Origin: JAVBQJ01 sp045532655
GTDB lineage: Bacteria > Verrucomicrobiota > Lentisphaeria > Victivallales > Victivallaceae
NCBI GenBank assembly: GCA_045532655.1
Contig: JAZSGI010000237.1
Span: forward strand, 1 to 27,657
Direction: 5' to 3'
Length of the DNA stretch: 27,657 bases
In this document: positions 1 through 8,245 of the stretch, one piece after another
How positions within the stretch are numbered: the first letter of the stretch is position 1
Layout of the letters: the number at the start of each line of letters is the position of its first letter
Made by a program: the position numbers and the translations under genes
Notes under the pieces: generated by a model
Told to the model about the DNA's origin: nothing
Seen by the model: the letters and a program-made list of their open reading frames with translations, nothing else
The model's database searches: none

Positions 1-90
1 TGGGGAGGGGCCACCCGAGACAGGGGGGGAACCAAGCAGCCCCAAGTAAATAAGCAGGTCCCCGGTTGCTCCGGGCCCGGTGACTTACTT
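1..90 (+). ncRNA. ffs: SRP RNA (4.5S-like), 3' part; 5' end outside the window
   Basis: The conserved apical domain IV, which binds Ffh, is readable: CAGG at 21-24, three bases, a GGAA tetraloop at 28-31, three bases, AGCAG at 35-39. This is the family spacing, and CCC..AAG follows as in other bacterial SRP RNAs. The stem next to the tetraloop is GGG/CCA rather than the usual UCC/GGA, a compensated change except for one G-A mismatch. The 3' tail resembles the end of E. coli 4.5S RNA and runs into a T-run. Context supports the call: in Bacillus the SRP RNA gene lies just before dnaX-ybaB-recR, as here except for rph. The 5' strand of the long helix is cut off. A covariance-model search with the upstream sequence would settle it. 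Confidence 0.7.
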
Positions 91-97
91 TTTTTTA
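76..97 (+). terminator. Putative SRP RNA transcription end (T-run)
   Basis: A run of eight T at 89-96 directly follows the GC-rich 3' strand of the SRP RNA. The closing helix of the RNA itself would serve as the terminator stem, but its 5' half is outside the window. Confidence 0.45.
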
Positions 98-132
98 TTA
101 CTTATGCGGTCAGGGTATTTCCGGCGGAGGCT

Positions 133-162
133 TTGCAAAGACAGGGCGAGTCGGGGTATTTA
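133..162 (+). promoter_or_regulatory. Weak candidate promoter for rph-dnaX
   Basis: TTGCAA (133-138) and TATTTA (157-162) are separated by 18 bases and lie 30 bases before rph, after the SRP T-run. Match quality is moderate and there is no independent support. Confidence 0.25.
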
Positions 163-191
163 TCTGCCGGCAACGGGGAAAGGATGGGTTC

Positions 192-1025
192 ATGCCCGAA
201 ATTTTCAAACGAATAGACAACCGCGGTTGCAGTGATTTGCGGCGGGTCAGGTTTACAAGTCATTATCAAAGTCATCCGCTTGCCTCTGTTCTGGTGGAAA
301 TGGGAGGAACCAGAGTTGTTTGCTCAGTGACCCTTGAACACAAAGTTCCCTCATGGATGCGTGCCCAGAAGGTTTCCGGCGGCTGGCTCACTGCTGAATA
401 CGGTATGCTGCCCGGAGCCACCGGCGAAAGATTCGGAAGGGAAGCTGCTGCCGGGAAACAGGGCGGCAGAACGGTTGAAATACAGCGGCTCATCGGACGG
501 AGTTTGCGGGCCGTGATGGATCTTTCATTGCTGGATGGATACACCATTACTGTTGACTGTGATGTTATCGATGCCGATGGCGGGACTCGCTGTGCCTCAA
601 TTACGGGTGCGGCGGCTGCACTGGCTCTGGCAATGCGTTCGCACAAAGTACGCAAGATCACCAATGATGTCAATCCCATGAAGGAACTTGTTGCCGCTGT
701 CAGCGTCGGTATGACCGGAGAACACACCATCCTTGACCTTAATTATGCCGAAGATTCCTCCGCAGGGGTGGATATGAATGTGGTAATGACCGAATCCGGC
801 AAGATGATCGAGGTGCAGGGAACTGCGGAGCACAGGAATTTTTCCCGCAAAGAATTGAACAATATGCTTGATCTTGCCGAGTCCGGGTTGAACAGAATCT
901 TTGAATTTCAGCGTAAAATGTTGAATCCCAAGCCCCGTCATGACAATGCCGGACATCTTTCAGGCAATATCGGCAGTCTGGACGGTATCTTTGACAATAT
1001 AAATCTGGATGAAAACAATGGGTGA
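192..1025 (+). CDS. rph: Ribonuclease PH
   Basis: A phosphorolytic 3'-5' exoribonuclease that trims tRNA 3' ends, using phosphate and releasing nucleoside diphosphates; it normally forms a hexamer. Family motifs are clear: GGWLTAEYGMLPGAT (about residues 63-77), GRTVEIQRLIGRSLRAV (92-108) and DCDVIDADGGTRCASITGA (122-140). At 277 aa it is somewhat longer than the usual 240-260, the excess being a C-terminal tail rich in Asn, Gly and Asp. The ATG at 192 has AAAGGA about 8 bases upstream. The stop overlaps the start of dnaX by 8 bases (dnaX ATG at 1018), so the two are translationally coupled. Its place between SRP RNA and dnaX differs from the Bacillus arrangement, where dnaX follows the RNA directly. 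Confidence 0.95.
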   Translation: MPEIFKRIDNRGCSDLRRVRFTSHYQSHPLASVLVEMGGTRVVCSVTLEHKVPSWMRAQKVSGGWLTAEYGMLPGATGERFGREAAAGKQGGRTVEIQRLIGRSLRAVMDLSLLDGYTITVDCDVIDADGGTRCASITGAAAALALAMRSHKVRKITNDVNPMKELVAAVSVGMTGEHTILDLNYAEDSSAGVDMNVVMTESGKMIEVQGTAEHRNFSRKELNNMLDLAESGLNRIFEFQRKMLNPKPRHDNAGHLSGNIGSLDGIFDNINLDENNG

Positions 1026-3105
1026 TTATCAGGTAATAGCCAGAAAATGGCGTCCGGGGAAATTTTCGGAGCTTGTCGGGCAGGAGCATGTGGCGCGGAC
1101 TATGAAGAACGCCATCAGGATGAACCGCATCGCACATGCATATCTCCTTGTGGGACCGCGCGGTGTAGGCAAAACCACCACTGCCCGTATCTTCGCCAAG
1201 GCTCTCAACTGTCTCAACAACACTGACGGCGAACCTTGCGGTCAGTGCGAAATTTGCCGTGCCATTGCTGCTGAAAGATGCCTTGATGTGGTGGAAATCG
1301 ACGCCGCCAGCCGGAATTCAGCGGACAGTATGCGTGAACTTGCGGAAGAAGTCCGCCACATGCCCGTTGCCGCCAAATACAAAGTGTATATTATCGACGA
1401 AGTACACATGCTCAGCAAAGCGGCTTGGAACGCATTGCTGAAAACCATTGAAGAACCCCCGGCACATGTGAAATTTATTTTCGCCACTACCGAGGCTCAT
1501 CAGGTACTGCCTACCATAGTTTCCCGTTGTCAGCGTTTTGATCTGATGCCTATCCCCACCAGAATGATCTTTGAACGCCTGACCTTGATTGCCCGCAGTG
1601 AAGGCGTGAATATTTCAAGCGGTGCCCTTGCGGCGATTTCCCGTGCGGCACAGGGCGGTATGCGTGATGCACAGTCGCTTCTGGATCAAATGATAGCATT
1701 CTTTTCCTCCGGCGACGACAATACTATTGATGAAAAAGAAGTACTGGCACTTTTCGGTCTGACCAGAGGCGATGAGCTGGAAAATATCGTTGCTGCTCTG
1801 TTGAACAATGACCGTGCGGCAATGCTGCGAAGTACAGGCGAATGTGCCAGAGCAGGTAGAAATCTGGAAACTTTGCTTGAAGATATTCTTAATTTCCTCC
1901 GCTGTGTGGAGCTTGCCAATATCGTTCCCGACCCGGCAGAACTTACAGAAGCTGATGCCGGTTTGCTGCAGCGGGCACAGCGGATAGCTTCTGCGGCAGA
2001 TCCTGACAAGGTCGAGCGTCTTATTGACATGCTTTCCACCTCCGGCAGAGCTTTGCGGGATGCGGTGAACAAGCATGTTTATCTTGAAATGCTTTTTCTC
2101 CGGGCAATGCGGGAGGTGCACGGGGTATCTGCTGCAGATATTCTTGCCAGGCTCAACCAGTTGCGCGCCGCCGGAGAGATCGACTTTGTGGACAAAGCTC
2201 CGGCTCTTGCTGTTCAGCCGCTGCCGCAGCAGCCCCGGATCATGCCGGCGCCAGTGCCTGCAGTTGCTCCTGCAGAACCTGTTGCGGCAGTTGAACCGGC
2301 AGTTGCTCCTGCAGAGCCTGTGGTGTCAGTTGAGCCTGCAGTTGCTCCTGCAGAACCTGTTGCGGCAGTTGAACCGGCAGTTGCTCCTGCAGAACCTGTG
2401 GTGCCAGTTGAGCCTGAACGTAAATCCTTCCCGGTTTCCCCCATTGCCGACAGGAATACCGGCAAAGCAGAAACTCTTTTCCAGCTGATACTCGGCGAAT
2501 TGGAAGGCCGTAAACTTGCTGAACCGGAAATTCTTGATGCGTGGAGACGTGCCGAAGTTGTCGGCATGGAGCAGGGGGTACTTACTTTGCAAATTGCCGG
2601 AGCTGTTGAAAGGCGTGATCTTGGCAGTCATGTTGAACCGCTGCAAAGTCTGATTCAGGAACTTACCGGTGACTGGCAGGCGATGATCAAACTGCTGCCG
2701 GAGCTTTCAATCCTTGAACAGGGTGACGAAATGCTCCCGCCGGAACCGGTCAGCGAGGCAGAAGCGGAACTTGCGGAACATTCTCCGGCAGATATTGAGT
2801 ACCCTGCTGAAGTTCCCGCAGCAGCCGGATTTGCAGAAATCCCTGCTGAGCCTGAATATATACCGGAACCGGAAGCTGTTGAGGCGGATGTTATTGAGCC
2901 GGAAGTTCCGGAAACAATGATCCCGGAACCTGAAGTGGTGAGCCGGGATAATTCCGGTGAGCAGGAAACTGTTCCGGAAACAGAGATCCCCAGAGTGCGT
3001 TCACTGATGAATGACCCCGAAGCTATTGCCGAGGCCAAAGAAAATCCCATGGTGCAGCAGGCTCTGGATCTCTTCGGCGGCGATGTTGCCGACATTCTTG
3101 AATAA
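1018..3105 (+). CDS. dnaX: DNA polymerase III subunit tau/gamma
   Basis: The clamp-loader ATPase that loads the sliding clamp and, as full-length tau, holds the polymerase cores. Counting from the upstream ATG at 1009, Walker A GPRGVGKTT is at 49-57, zinc-binding cysteines are at 68, 77, 80 and 83, Walker B IIDEVH is at 128-133, and sensor/SRC motifs are ATTE and SRC (172-174). A start at 1018 gives MGDYQVIARKWRP, closer to the family N-terminus, so I prefer it. The protein is 695 aa. The C-terminal half is a Pro/Ala/Glu-rich linker with four 13-residue repeats, then a tau-like domain and an acidic stretch, ending in the family-like NPMVQQALDLFGGDV. I see no A6G slippery heptamer, so no E. 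coli-type frameshift to gamma is evident. Confidence 0.95.
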   Translation: MGDYQVIARKWRPGKFSELVGQEHVARTMKNAIRMNRIAHAYLLVGPRGVGKTTTARIFAKALNCLNNTDGEPCGQCEICRAIAAERCLDVVEIDAASRNSADSMRELAEEVRHMPVAAKYKVYIIDEVHMLSKAAWNALLKTIEEPPAHVKFIFATTEAHQVLPTIVSRCQRFDLMPIPTRMIFERLTLIARSEGVNISSGALAAISRAAQGGMRDAQSLLDQMIAFFSSGDDNTIDEKEVLALFGLTRGDELENIVAALLNNDRAAMLRSTGECARAGRNLETLLEDILNFLRCVELANIVPDPAELTEADAGLLQRAQRIASAADPDKVERLIDMLSTSGRALRDAVNKHVYLEMLFLRAMREVHGVSAADILARLNQLRAAGEIDFVDKAPALAVQPLPQQPRIMPAPVPAVAPAEPVAAVEPAVAPAEPVVSVEPAVAPAEPVAAVEPAVAPAEPVVPVEPERKSFPVSPIADRNTGKAETLFQLILGELEGRKLAEPEILDAWRRAEVVGMEQGVLTLQIAGAVERRDLGSHVEPLQSLIQELTGDWQAMIKLLPELSILEQGDEMLPPEPVSEAEAELAEHSPADIEYPAEVPAAAGFAEIPAEPEYIPEPEAVEADVIEPEVPETMIPEPEVVSRDNSGEQETVPETEIPRVRSLMNDPEAIAEAKENPMVQQALDLFGGDVADILE
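2260..2415 (+). repeat. Four tandem 39 bp units inside dnaX
   Basis: Four consecutive in-frame 39-base units encode AVAPAEPV(A/V)(A/S/P)VEP. Units 1 and 3 match each other and units 2 and 4 match each other almost exactly at DNA level, giving a higher-order 78 bp period. They form a flexible Ala/Pro linker between the ATPase and C-terminal parts. Unit number could vary between strains by slippage. Confidence 0.9.
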
Positions 3106-3126
3106 GTCAATGAAAGGAATTTTACT

Positions 3127-3447
3127 ATGTTTGAAAATCTTGGTCAGCTGATGAATCTGGCAAAAAAGGCCGGCGAAATACAGAAAAATGTAAAAGCATT
3201 CCGTGAAGAAATGGCGAAAAATGAGTTTTCAGCCGGAGCCGGCGGCGATGCTGTGAAGGTCGTTGTCAGCGGTGATTTTCAGGTGAAAAGCATTGTTTTC
3301 GGTGCTTCAGCACCATTCTCCGACCCTGAACGCCTTGCCGAAATGGTCCGTCAGGCATCCAACACTGCCATGCTTGCTGCCAAAACTGCCGCAGCCGAGG
3401 GACTCAAACAGGCTACAGGCGGTATCGATATGGGCGGACTTATCTGA
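3127..3447 (+). CDS. ybaB: YbaB/EbfC family nucleoid-associated protein
   Basis: A small (106 aa) dimeric DNA-binding protein of the YbaB/EbfC family. It has the typical N-terminal helix (MFENLGQLMNLAKKAGEIQKN), a central beta segment (VKVVVSGDFQVKSIVF) and a C-terminal helical part with a Gly-rich end. ATG at 3127 has AAAGGA 9 bases upstream. It lies 21 bases after dnaX and 12 bases before recR, the conserved dnaX-ybaB-recR arrangement of many bacteria, which points to co-transcription and a role in replication or repair. Confidence 0.93.
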   Translation: MFENLGQLMNLAKKAGEIQKNVKAFREEMAKNEFSAGAGGDAVKVVVSGDFQVKSIVFGASAPFSDPERLAEMVRQASNTAMLAAKTAAAEGLKQATGGIDMGGLI

Positions 3448-3459
3448 TCCTGACGGTAT

Positions 3460-4062
3460 ATGTATAAGTATCCTGAATATCTTGACGAGCTTATGACAGC
3501 TCTCAAACGCCTGCCCGGGGTGGGACGCCGTGCCGCCGAAAGAATGGCACTGGAATTTATCCGCTGGCAGGATGACGAACTGGTGCAGCTGGGGACACTT
3601 ATTGCATCACTGCCGGAAAAAAACGGTGTATGTCCGGAGTGCGGAAATATTTCAGAGGGCAACTGCAGGTGTGCCATTTGTTCTGACCCGTCACGGGAAT
3701 CTTCCACAATATGTCTTGTGGAAGATTTTACCCGGATCGCCCCGGTGGAAAATTCGGGCATGTACCGCGGACTTTATCATGTTCTCGGTGGAAAACTTTC
3801 TCCCCTTGACGGGCGTGGTGCAGAAACACTGAATATCGATACGCTGCTGCGCCGCCTTGCCGGAGGCGGGGTGAAAGAGCTTATAATCATGCTTTCCGGT
3901 GATGTGGAGGGCAGAGCGACCTGCAATTATATTTGCGACAGATGTTCCGGACTGGATGTGCGGATCACCATCCCGGCCCGGGGGCTGCCTGCCGGAGCCG
4001 ATCCGGCATACGCCGACAGTGCCACAATAGCAATGGCATTGAAGGCACGCCAGGGTATTTGA
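3460..4062 (+). CDS. recR: Recombination mediator RecR
   Basis: A recombinational repair protein that with RecF/RecO loads RecA on gaps. In order: an N-terminal helix-hairpin-helix (LPGVGRRAAERMA, 18-30), a C4 zinc finger (Cys58, Cys61, Cys71, Cys74, with an extra Cys69), and a Toprim domain starting ICLVEDF. Conserved YRGLYHVLGGKLSPLDG follows, then ARGLPAGADPAYAD near the end. The length of 200 aa is normal. The ribosome binding site is weak, so translation may depend on coupling to ybaB. The TGA is only 7 bases from the stop of the convergent von Willebrand gene, and I find no hairpin terminator between them, so the transcripts probably overlap. Confidence 0.95.
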   Translation: MYKYPEYLDELMTALKRLPGVGRRAAERMALEFIRWQDDELVQLGTLIASLPEKNGVCPECGNISEGNCRCAICSDPSRESSTICLVEDFTRIAPVENSGMYRGLYHVLGGKLSPLDGRGAETLNIDTLLRRLAGGGVKELIIMLSGDVEGRATCNYICDRCSGLDVRITIPARGLPAGADPAYADSATIAMALKARQGI

Positions 4063-4069
4063 AAAAACT

Positions 4070-5089
4070 TCATGGCAGTCGCATAAATACGGTGTTCTGC
4101 AATATTACCGCTGCAAAAAGCAGTAAAAGTGCCGCTCCGGCAAGGTATGGAGCGATTTCGTTGTACTGAATATATTCCGGAGCTTCAAAAGAAACCTTTT
4201 CCAGAGAATCTATCTCTGCCATAACTTCCTGCAATGCCTGTGCATCGGCGGCATGAAAATATTTACCTTTGCCCAGTTCAGCAAGTTTCTGCAGGGCTGC
4301 TTCGTCAAATTCGCCTTTGGCGACTGTCATCCCGAATGGCCCTTCCACCAGCGCCTGTTCCCCGCCGATACCCACGGTGTAGAGGATGATATTTCGCTCT
4401 GCCGCCATTGCTGCCGCAGCCTCCGGAGTAATGATATCCTCCACATTGTTTATACCGTCAGTAAAAAGGACTATTATTCTGCGGTTTTCCTCCTCTTCTT
4501 CCCCCTGTAATTGCCTGATACCGGCGGCAATGGGGGCGGCTATACCTGTGCGTTCCCCCAACTGACCTGTTTCCAGTGATTTGAGCTGACGCAGCAGAAA
4601 GCCGTGATCAAGTGTCGGCGGAGCAAGGGTATAAGCCAATTCTCCGAACCCGGTAAGCCCGATACGGTCATCGGGCCGCCGGGAGATGAATGTACTCAAA
4701 GCATTTTTGGCACTGTCAATGCGCCGGATAGCCGAACCATCTGCCAGAGCCTGCCTGAGTTCCTCCTGTGTTCTTACCCGGGCAGGTATATCTATTGCAT
4801 CCATACTGCCGGAAAGATCAAGTGCCAGTATCATATCAATACCTTCGCCGCGATGTACCGCTGTTCCGATACCGATACGGGGACGGCTCAGTGCCGTTAT
4901 CAGCAGTGCAATGACGAGCACCAGCAAGAGCGGTACCGGATCAAAGCGTTTCCGGGGTGCCGCCCGCCGTATTTTGGCTGCATCAGGTATTATAAGAATA
5001 CCGTCGCCCTTGTGTCCTGCAAGGTACATATACAGGAACGGCAGGAGGACAAACAGGGTCAGAAACCAGGGATATACAAATTCAAACAT
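4070..5089 (-). CDS. BatA-like von Willebrand factor type A membrane protein
   Basis: A membrane-anchored VWA protein of the Bat (Bacteroides aerotolerance) type found with MoxR ATPases. Two membrane segments lie at about 8-23 and 51-68, then a VWA domain with the MIDAS motif DLSGS (91-95), the later Thr in GERTG and FTDG, and a third membrane segment near the C-terminus. The ATG at 5089 is chosen because GAGGAG lies 7 bases upstream and the next 340 aa match the family. A frame-extended start at 5200 would add a basic non-homologous tail overlapping the upstream gene. It overlaps the 322-aa gene by 8 bases and ends the operon. Metal-dependent protein binding is likely; the target is unknown. 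Confidence 0.88.
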   Translation of the reverse strand: MFEFVYPWFLTLFVLLPFLYMYLAGHKGDGILIIPDAAKIRRAAPRKRFDPVPLLLVLVIALLITALSRPRIGIGTAVHRGEGIDMILALDLSGSMDAIDIPARVRTQEELRQALADGSAIRRIDSAKNALSTFISRRPDDRIGLTGFGELAYTLAPPTLDHGFLLRQLKSLETGQLGERTGIAAPIAAGIRQLQGEEEEENRRIIVLFTDGINNVEDIITPEAAAAMAAERNIILYTVGIGGEQALVEGPFGMTVAKGEFDEAALQKLAELGKGKYFHAADAQALQEVMAEIDSLEKVSFEAPEYIQYNEIAPYLAGAALLLLFAAVILQNTVFMRLP

Positions 5090-6050
5090 CTTTTTTCTCC
5101 TCTTCTTCCTCTGAACTTTCCGGCTTGGAATCTCTGACGATTCCGATAGCAGTTTCCGCAGCTTTTTCCAATAATCCCCTTTCTGCGTTGACACAGGCAA
5201 ATTTCACCAGTTCTGTTTTAGCAAGAAATGTTTGCAGGGCGGCTTTGTCACTTGCTTGCAGGGGAGCATCCGGTTGTGCCAGCATGGCAAGAAATTCCGG
5301 TGTTGTCCGTCTGGTTGCAGGCAGGTCAAAGCGTTTTTCCAGGTATTCCCGCACAGTATCAGAAAGTCTTGCCAGAAGGTTGTTCAGATCACGGCAGCGT
5401 GGTATTTCTCCCCTGATCTCTTCCAGCTGCACCATGGTTTCCTGCCAGAAATCCTTTGCCGGAACTGCTCTTTTGCGCCGGAATATGAAAATTGCTGCCA
5501 CTGTTGCCGCTGCAGCGATCACAACTGCGGCGATCAGGAGCAGTATCTGCATGGTTCCCGCCTCTTTTACTTCTGTCATTTTTCCGGCTGTATATACAGG
5601 CAGCGGTTCAGAAGTGTCATTTACCGCCTTTCCCGCACCGGGCAGTTCAAATCCCAGCTGCTGATCCGGTAATTCCCTGCCGGTAATGTCCTCCATTTTC
5701 AGGTTCAAACTGCCGGGGCCGCCTTTCTCCGGCTCCACCGGAACCGCATGGGCGGTGATCTGCCAGTTGCGGGAGAGATCAAAAGTGAATGAATCTTTCA
5801 CTTCCGGTCGCCCCGCTGCCGTCCAGCCATCCGGCAGTATCAGTGTTGTTCCGGTAATGCGGTATCCGGCAGGGGTTTGCAGTACAGCTGTCAGCGGAAT
5901 TGTTTCGCCGATAGCGGCACTCTCCGGCAGCGGCAGCAATTCACCTTTGACAGTGCCGGTACGGAAAAATTGAAATCCGGTAAAAAATATGATTCCGGCG
6001 GCAATAAATATCACTGCCGTCCATATCAGCAGTTTTCTTCTGTTTTTCAT
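5082..6050 (-). CDS. Membrane protein with BatD/DUF4381-like C-terminal part, in the MoxR operon
   Basis: 322 aa. It has an N-terminal membrane segment (about 8-27), an extracytoplasmic beta-rich region of some 140 residues, a second membrane segment (about 170-190, RRKR just after it), then a cytoplasmic helical part. That last part contains VREYLEKRFDLPATRRTTPEFLAML, resembling the C-terminal region of BatD and DUF4381 proteins. The arrangement suggests a sensor or scaffold linking the periplasm to the MoxR-VWA machinery. Its ATG overlaps the stop of the DUF58 gene (ATGA, 6047-6050) and is preceded by AAGGAGGAGG. The C-terminus is very acidic (SSEEEEEKKDV); that coding stretch also supplies the ribosome binding site of the next gene. 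The family assignment is by motif only. Confidence 0.75.
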   Translation of the reverse strand: MKNRRKLLIWTAVIFIAAGIIFFTGFQFFRTGTVKGELLPLPESAAIGETIPLTAVLQTPAGYRITGTTLILPDGWTAAGRPEVKDSFTFDLSRNWQITAHAVPVEPEKGGPGSLNLKMEDITGRELPDQQLGFELPGAGKAVNDTSEPLPVYTAGKMTEVKEAGTMQILLLIAAVVIAAAATVAAIFIFRRKRAVPAKDFWQETMVQLEEIRGEIPRCRDLNNLLARLSDTVREYLEKRFDLPATRRTTPEFLAMLAQPDAPLQASDKAALQTFLAKTELVKFACVNAERGLLEKAAETAIGIVRDSKPESSEEEEEKKDV

Positions 6051-6946
6051 ATCCGCCTCCTCCTTCTCCCTGCTCCACGGCGGCGGAAAAACTCAACAAG
6101 TACCCTTACCGCATCATCTGCAGTAGAGAGATCTACCATATCGACGCCTGCTTCAAGACAGATACGGCGTATTCCGGCATACTGCCGTCGGCTTTCTGCA
6201 CTGAACCACTCCATACTGCCCCCGGCGGCAAGGTCGTATACCATGCCTGTTTCCGGATCGGCAAAGAGAGCTCCGGCACCGGAGGGGGCATTTTCTTCGC
6301 CCGGATCATGTATTCTGACACACACGATATCATGACGTGCCGCTGCCAGTTTAAGGTCATGCCCGTATTCAGTCATGCTGCCGAGCATATCACTGAAAAG
6401 AAAAACAATGGCACGTCTGCGCTGTATGGAGCAAAGCTCCCGCAAAGCGTTTGCAATATCAGTTCTGCCGCTTGACGGACGGAATCCCAGCAGTTCCCGC
6501 ACAAGCCTGAGTGAATGTTTTCTGCCGCCGGCAACACTTATCCAGCGTTCTATTCTATCCGTAAAAAGTGCGAGACCAACCTTGTCATGATTGCGTACTG
6601 CACTCAAAGCCAGCATTGCGGCACATTCGGCACTTCTTGCCAGCTTGCTCCTTCCGCCGCTGCCGTAATGCTGACTGGCCGATGCATCCACAAGAAGAAC
6701 GACAGACAGTTCCCTTTCTTCAACATACTTTTTTACAAATGGTTTGCCGGTACGGGCGGTAACTGACCAGTCAATATCCCGTACATCATCGCCGTCAGCA
6801 TATTCCCTGACCTCATCGAATTCGATCCCCCGTCCCCGGAAAACACTGCGCCAGGCACCGCCGAAAATCTCGTCCACAGCACGGTTGGTGCGTATTTCGA
6901 TCTTTTTTATCTGCCCCAGCAGAGCTTTTGTATCTATATTTTCCAT
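6047..6946 (-). CDS. DUF58 domain protein of the MoxR operon
   Basis: 299 aa, a cytoplasmic DUF58 protein with a VWA-like fold, the usual partner of MoxR ATPases. The signature FRGRGIEFDEVREYADGD followed by DVRDIDW spans residues 37-60, followed by PFVKKYVEERE and a degenerate MIDAS LLVDASAS (usual DxSxS is retained). The C-terminus is strongly basic (RRRGAGRRRRR). The ATG at 6946 has AGGAGGAG about 8 bases upstream and is 32 bases from the MoxR gene. The operon order MoxR, DUF58, BatD-like, BatA is conserved across many phyla. The products probably act together as a chaperone system at the membrane; the client cannot be told from sequence. Confidence 0.92.
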   Translation of the reverse strand: MENIDTKALLGQIKKIEIRTNRAVDEIFGGAWRSVFRGRGIEFDEVREYADGDDVRDIDWSVTARTGKPFVKKYVEERELSVVLLVDASASQHYGSGGRSKLARSAECAAMLALSAVRNHDKVGLALFTDRIERWISVAGGRKHSLRLVRELLGFRPSSGRTDIANALRELCSIQRRRAIVFLFSDMLGSMTEYGHDLKLAAARHDIVCVRIHDPGEENAPSGAGALFADPETGMVYDLAAGGSMEWFSAESRRQYAGIRRICLEAGVDMVDLSTADDAVRVLVEFFRRRGAGRRRRRI

Positions 6947-6978
6947 GCTATGCTCCTCCTGAACCTCTTACGGACATA

Positions 6979-8001
6979 TCACGGGGTACGCAGTTCATCA
7001 AGCAGACGGGCAATAATAATATCACAGGTCATGTTTTCCGCCTCTGCTTCATAACTTGCAGTTATTCTGTGGCGGAGTATATCAGGGGCAATATCTTTCA
7101 CATCCTGCGGGATTACATAGGCCCTGCCGCTGGTGAATGCCGCTGCACGCGCCCCCATGGCAAGGGCAATGGCTGACCGGGGACTTGCACCGAATTCCAC
7201 GAGATTTTCCAGCCAGCGGAGATCAACGCCATCCTGCCGTGCCGAAAGCTGCGACATCTGCCGGGGACGTGTGGCAATAACTATATCAAGTATGTAATCA
7301 AGGATCTTGTTATCCAGATAAACACTGTCAACAGCTTTTCTGGCTTCGATTATTTCCTGACAGGTTGCAACCGGACGGGCTTCCGGCAGACCTGATGAGT
7401 GCGCCATACGCTGTACAACAAGCTCCTCTTCCGTTCTGACAGGGTATGTGACCAGAAGTTTGAACATAAATCTGTCCACCTGTGCCTCCGGCAACGGATA
7501 TGTGCCCTCCTGTTCAATGGGGTTCTGGGTGGCAAGCACCATAAAGGGGTCCGGTACAAGATGGGTCTCTCCGGCGATGGTCACCTGATGTTCCTGCATA
7601 CACTCCAGCAACGCCGATTGCACCTTGGCGGGGGCGCGGTTGATTTCGTCAGCCAGTACGAAATTGGCAAAAACAGGGCCTTTGCGTGTGGCAAAAGTAT
7701 GGGTTTCTGCTTCATATACCCTTGTGCCGACCAGATCAGCGGGCAGCAGGTCAGGAGTAAACTGGATTCTGGAATAAGCTCCGTTCACGCTCCCGGCGAG
7801 AGTTTTTACTGCAAGGGTCTTGGCAAGTCCCGGCACGCCTTCAAGCAGAACATGTCCCCCGGTGAGCAAAGCCTGTATCATGCGGTCGAAAAGTTTGTTC
7901 TGACCGGCAACGACCTGTTCAAATTCACTGCGGATACGGGTGATGAATCCTGATTTTATACGTATTTCTTCCTGCAGTTTTTCCAGTTCAAAAGTATCCA
8001 T
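6979..8001 (-). CDS. MoxR family AAA+ ATPase
   Basis: 340 aa. Walker A GVPGLAKT (55-62), Walker B FVLADEINRA (about 114-123), sensor LATQNP and the family stretch EGTYPLPEAQVDRFMFKL are all intact, so it should hydrolyse ATP. The C-terminal lid contains the typical GASPRS and AYVIPQDVKDIAPDILRHRI. It is the first gene of the four-gene operon; AAGGAGGAGG lies 5-6 bases before the ATG at 8001. MoxR proteins remodel or activate partner complexes through VWA proteins; those partners are the next three genes. Confidence 0.95.
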   Translation of the reverse strand: MDTFELEKLQEEIRIKSGFITRIRSEFEQVVAGQNKLFDRMIQALLTGGHVLLEGVPGLAKTLAVKTLAGSVNGAYSRIQFTPDLLPADLVGTRVYEAETHTFATRKGPVFANFVLADEINRAPAKVQSALLECMQEHQVTIAGETHLVPDPFMVLATQNPIEQEGTYPLPEAQVDRFMFKLLVTYPVRTEEELVVQRMAHSSGLPEARPVATCQEIIEARKAVDSVYLDNKILDYILDIVIATRPRQMSQLSARQDGVDLRWLENLVEFGASPRSAIALAMGARAAAFTSGRAYVIPQDVKDIAPDILRHRITASYEAEAENMTCDIIIARLLDELRTP

Positions 8002-8110
8002 TGTTCCTCCTCCTTTTTTATTGTTCCTCTTCCATCCGGTACATCCGGCGGTATGCTGTTGAGAAAAATTTCATTGTCAGAATCAATACAGTTTGTTTTT
8101 CTCCGGCTTC

Positions 8111-8139
8111 AATATAACAGTACAAACAAATAATTGCAA
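8111..8139 (-). promoter_or_regulatory. Probable promoter of the MoxR operon
   Basis: Read on the minus strand, TTGCAA (8139-8134) and TATATT (8116-8111) are separated by exactly 17 bases in AT-rich DNA. It would give a leader of about 100 bases before the MoxR start at 8001. No other gene is supported between 8002 and 8245. Confidence 0.5.
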
Positions 8140-8210
8140 ATAAAAAAACAGAATTTTTTGCGATCATCCGGCTGTACCTGTTCCCTGGCATCAGATTAAA
8201 GATGATTTTG

Positions 8211-8245
8211 TTGACAAAACGCTTGAAAAGTATGATTTTTGTCAA
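8211..8245. repeat. Inverted repeat TTGACAAAA / TTTTGTCAA
   Basis: Perfect 9 bp arms at 8211-8219 and 8237-8245 flank a 17-base spacer. It lies between the MoxR operon and the left end of the mobile element. It could be an operator or part of an element end; I found no second copy with the same spacer. Confidence 0.5.

Noticed and set aside
1..97. RNase P RNA or tmRNA at the window start
   Set aside because: The conserved 3' motifs of RNase P (ACAGAACCCGGCUUA-like) and the tRNA-like end of tmRNA are absent; the SRP domain IV motif fits position by position.
2260..2415. CRISPR-like array
   Set aside because: Units are contiguous, in frame with dnaX and lack unique spacers.
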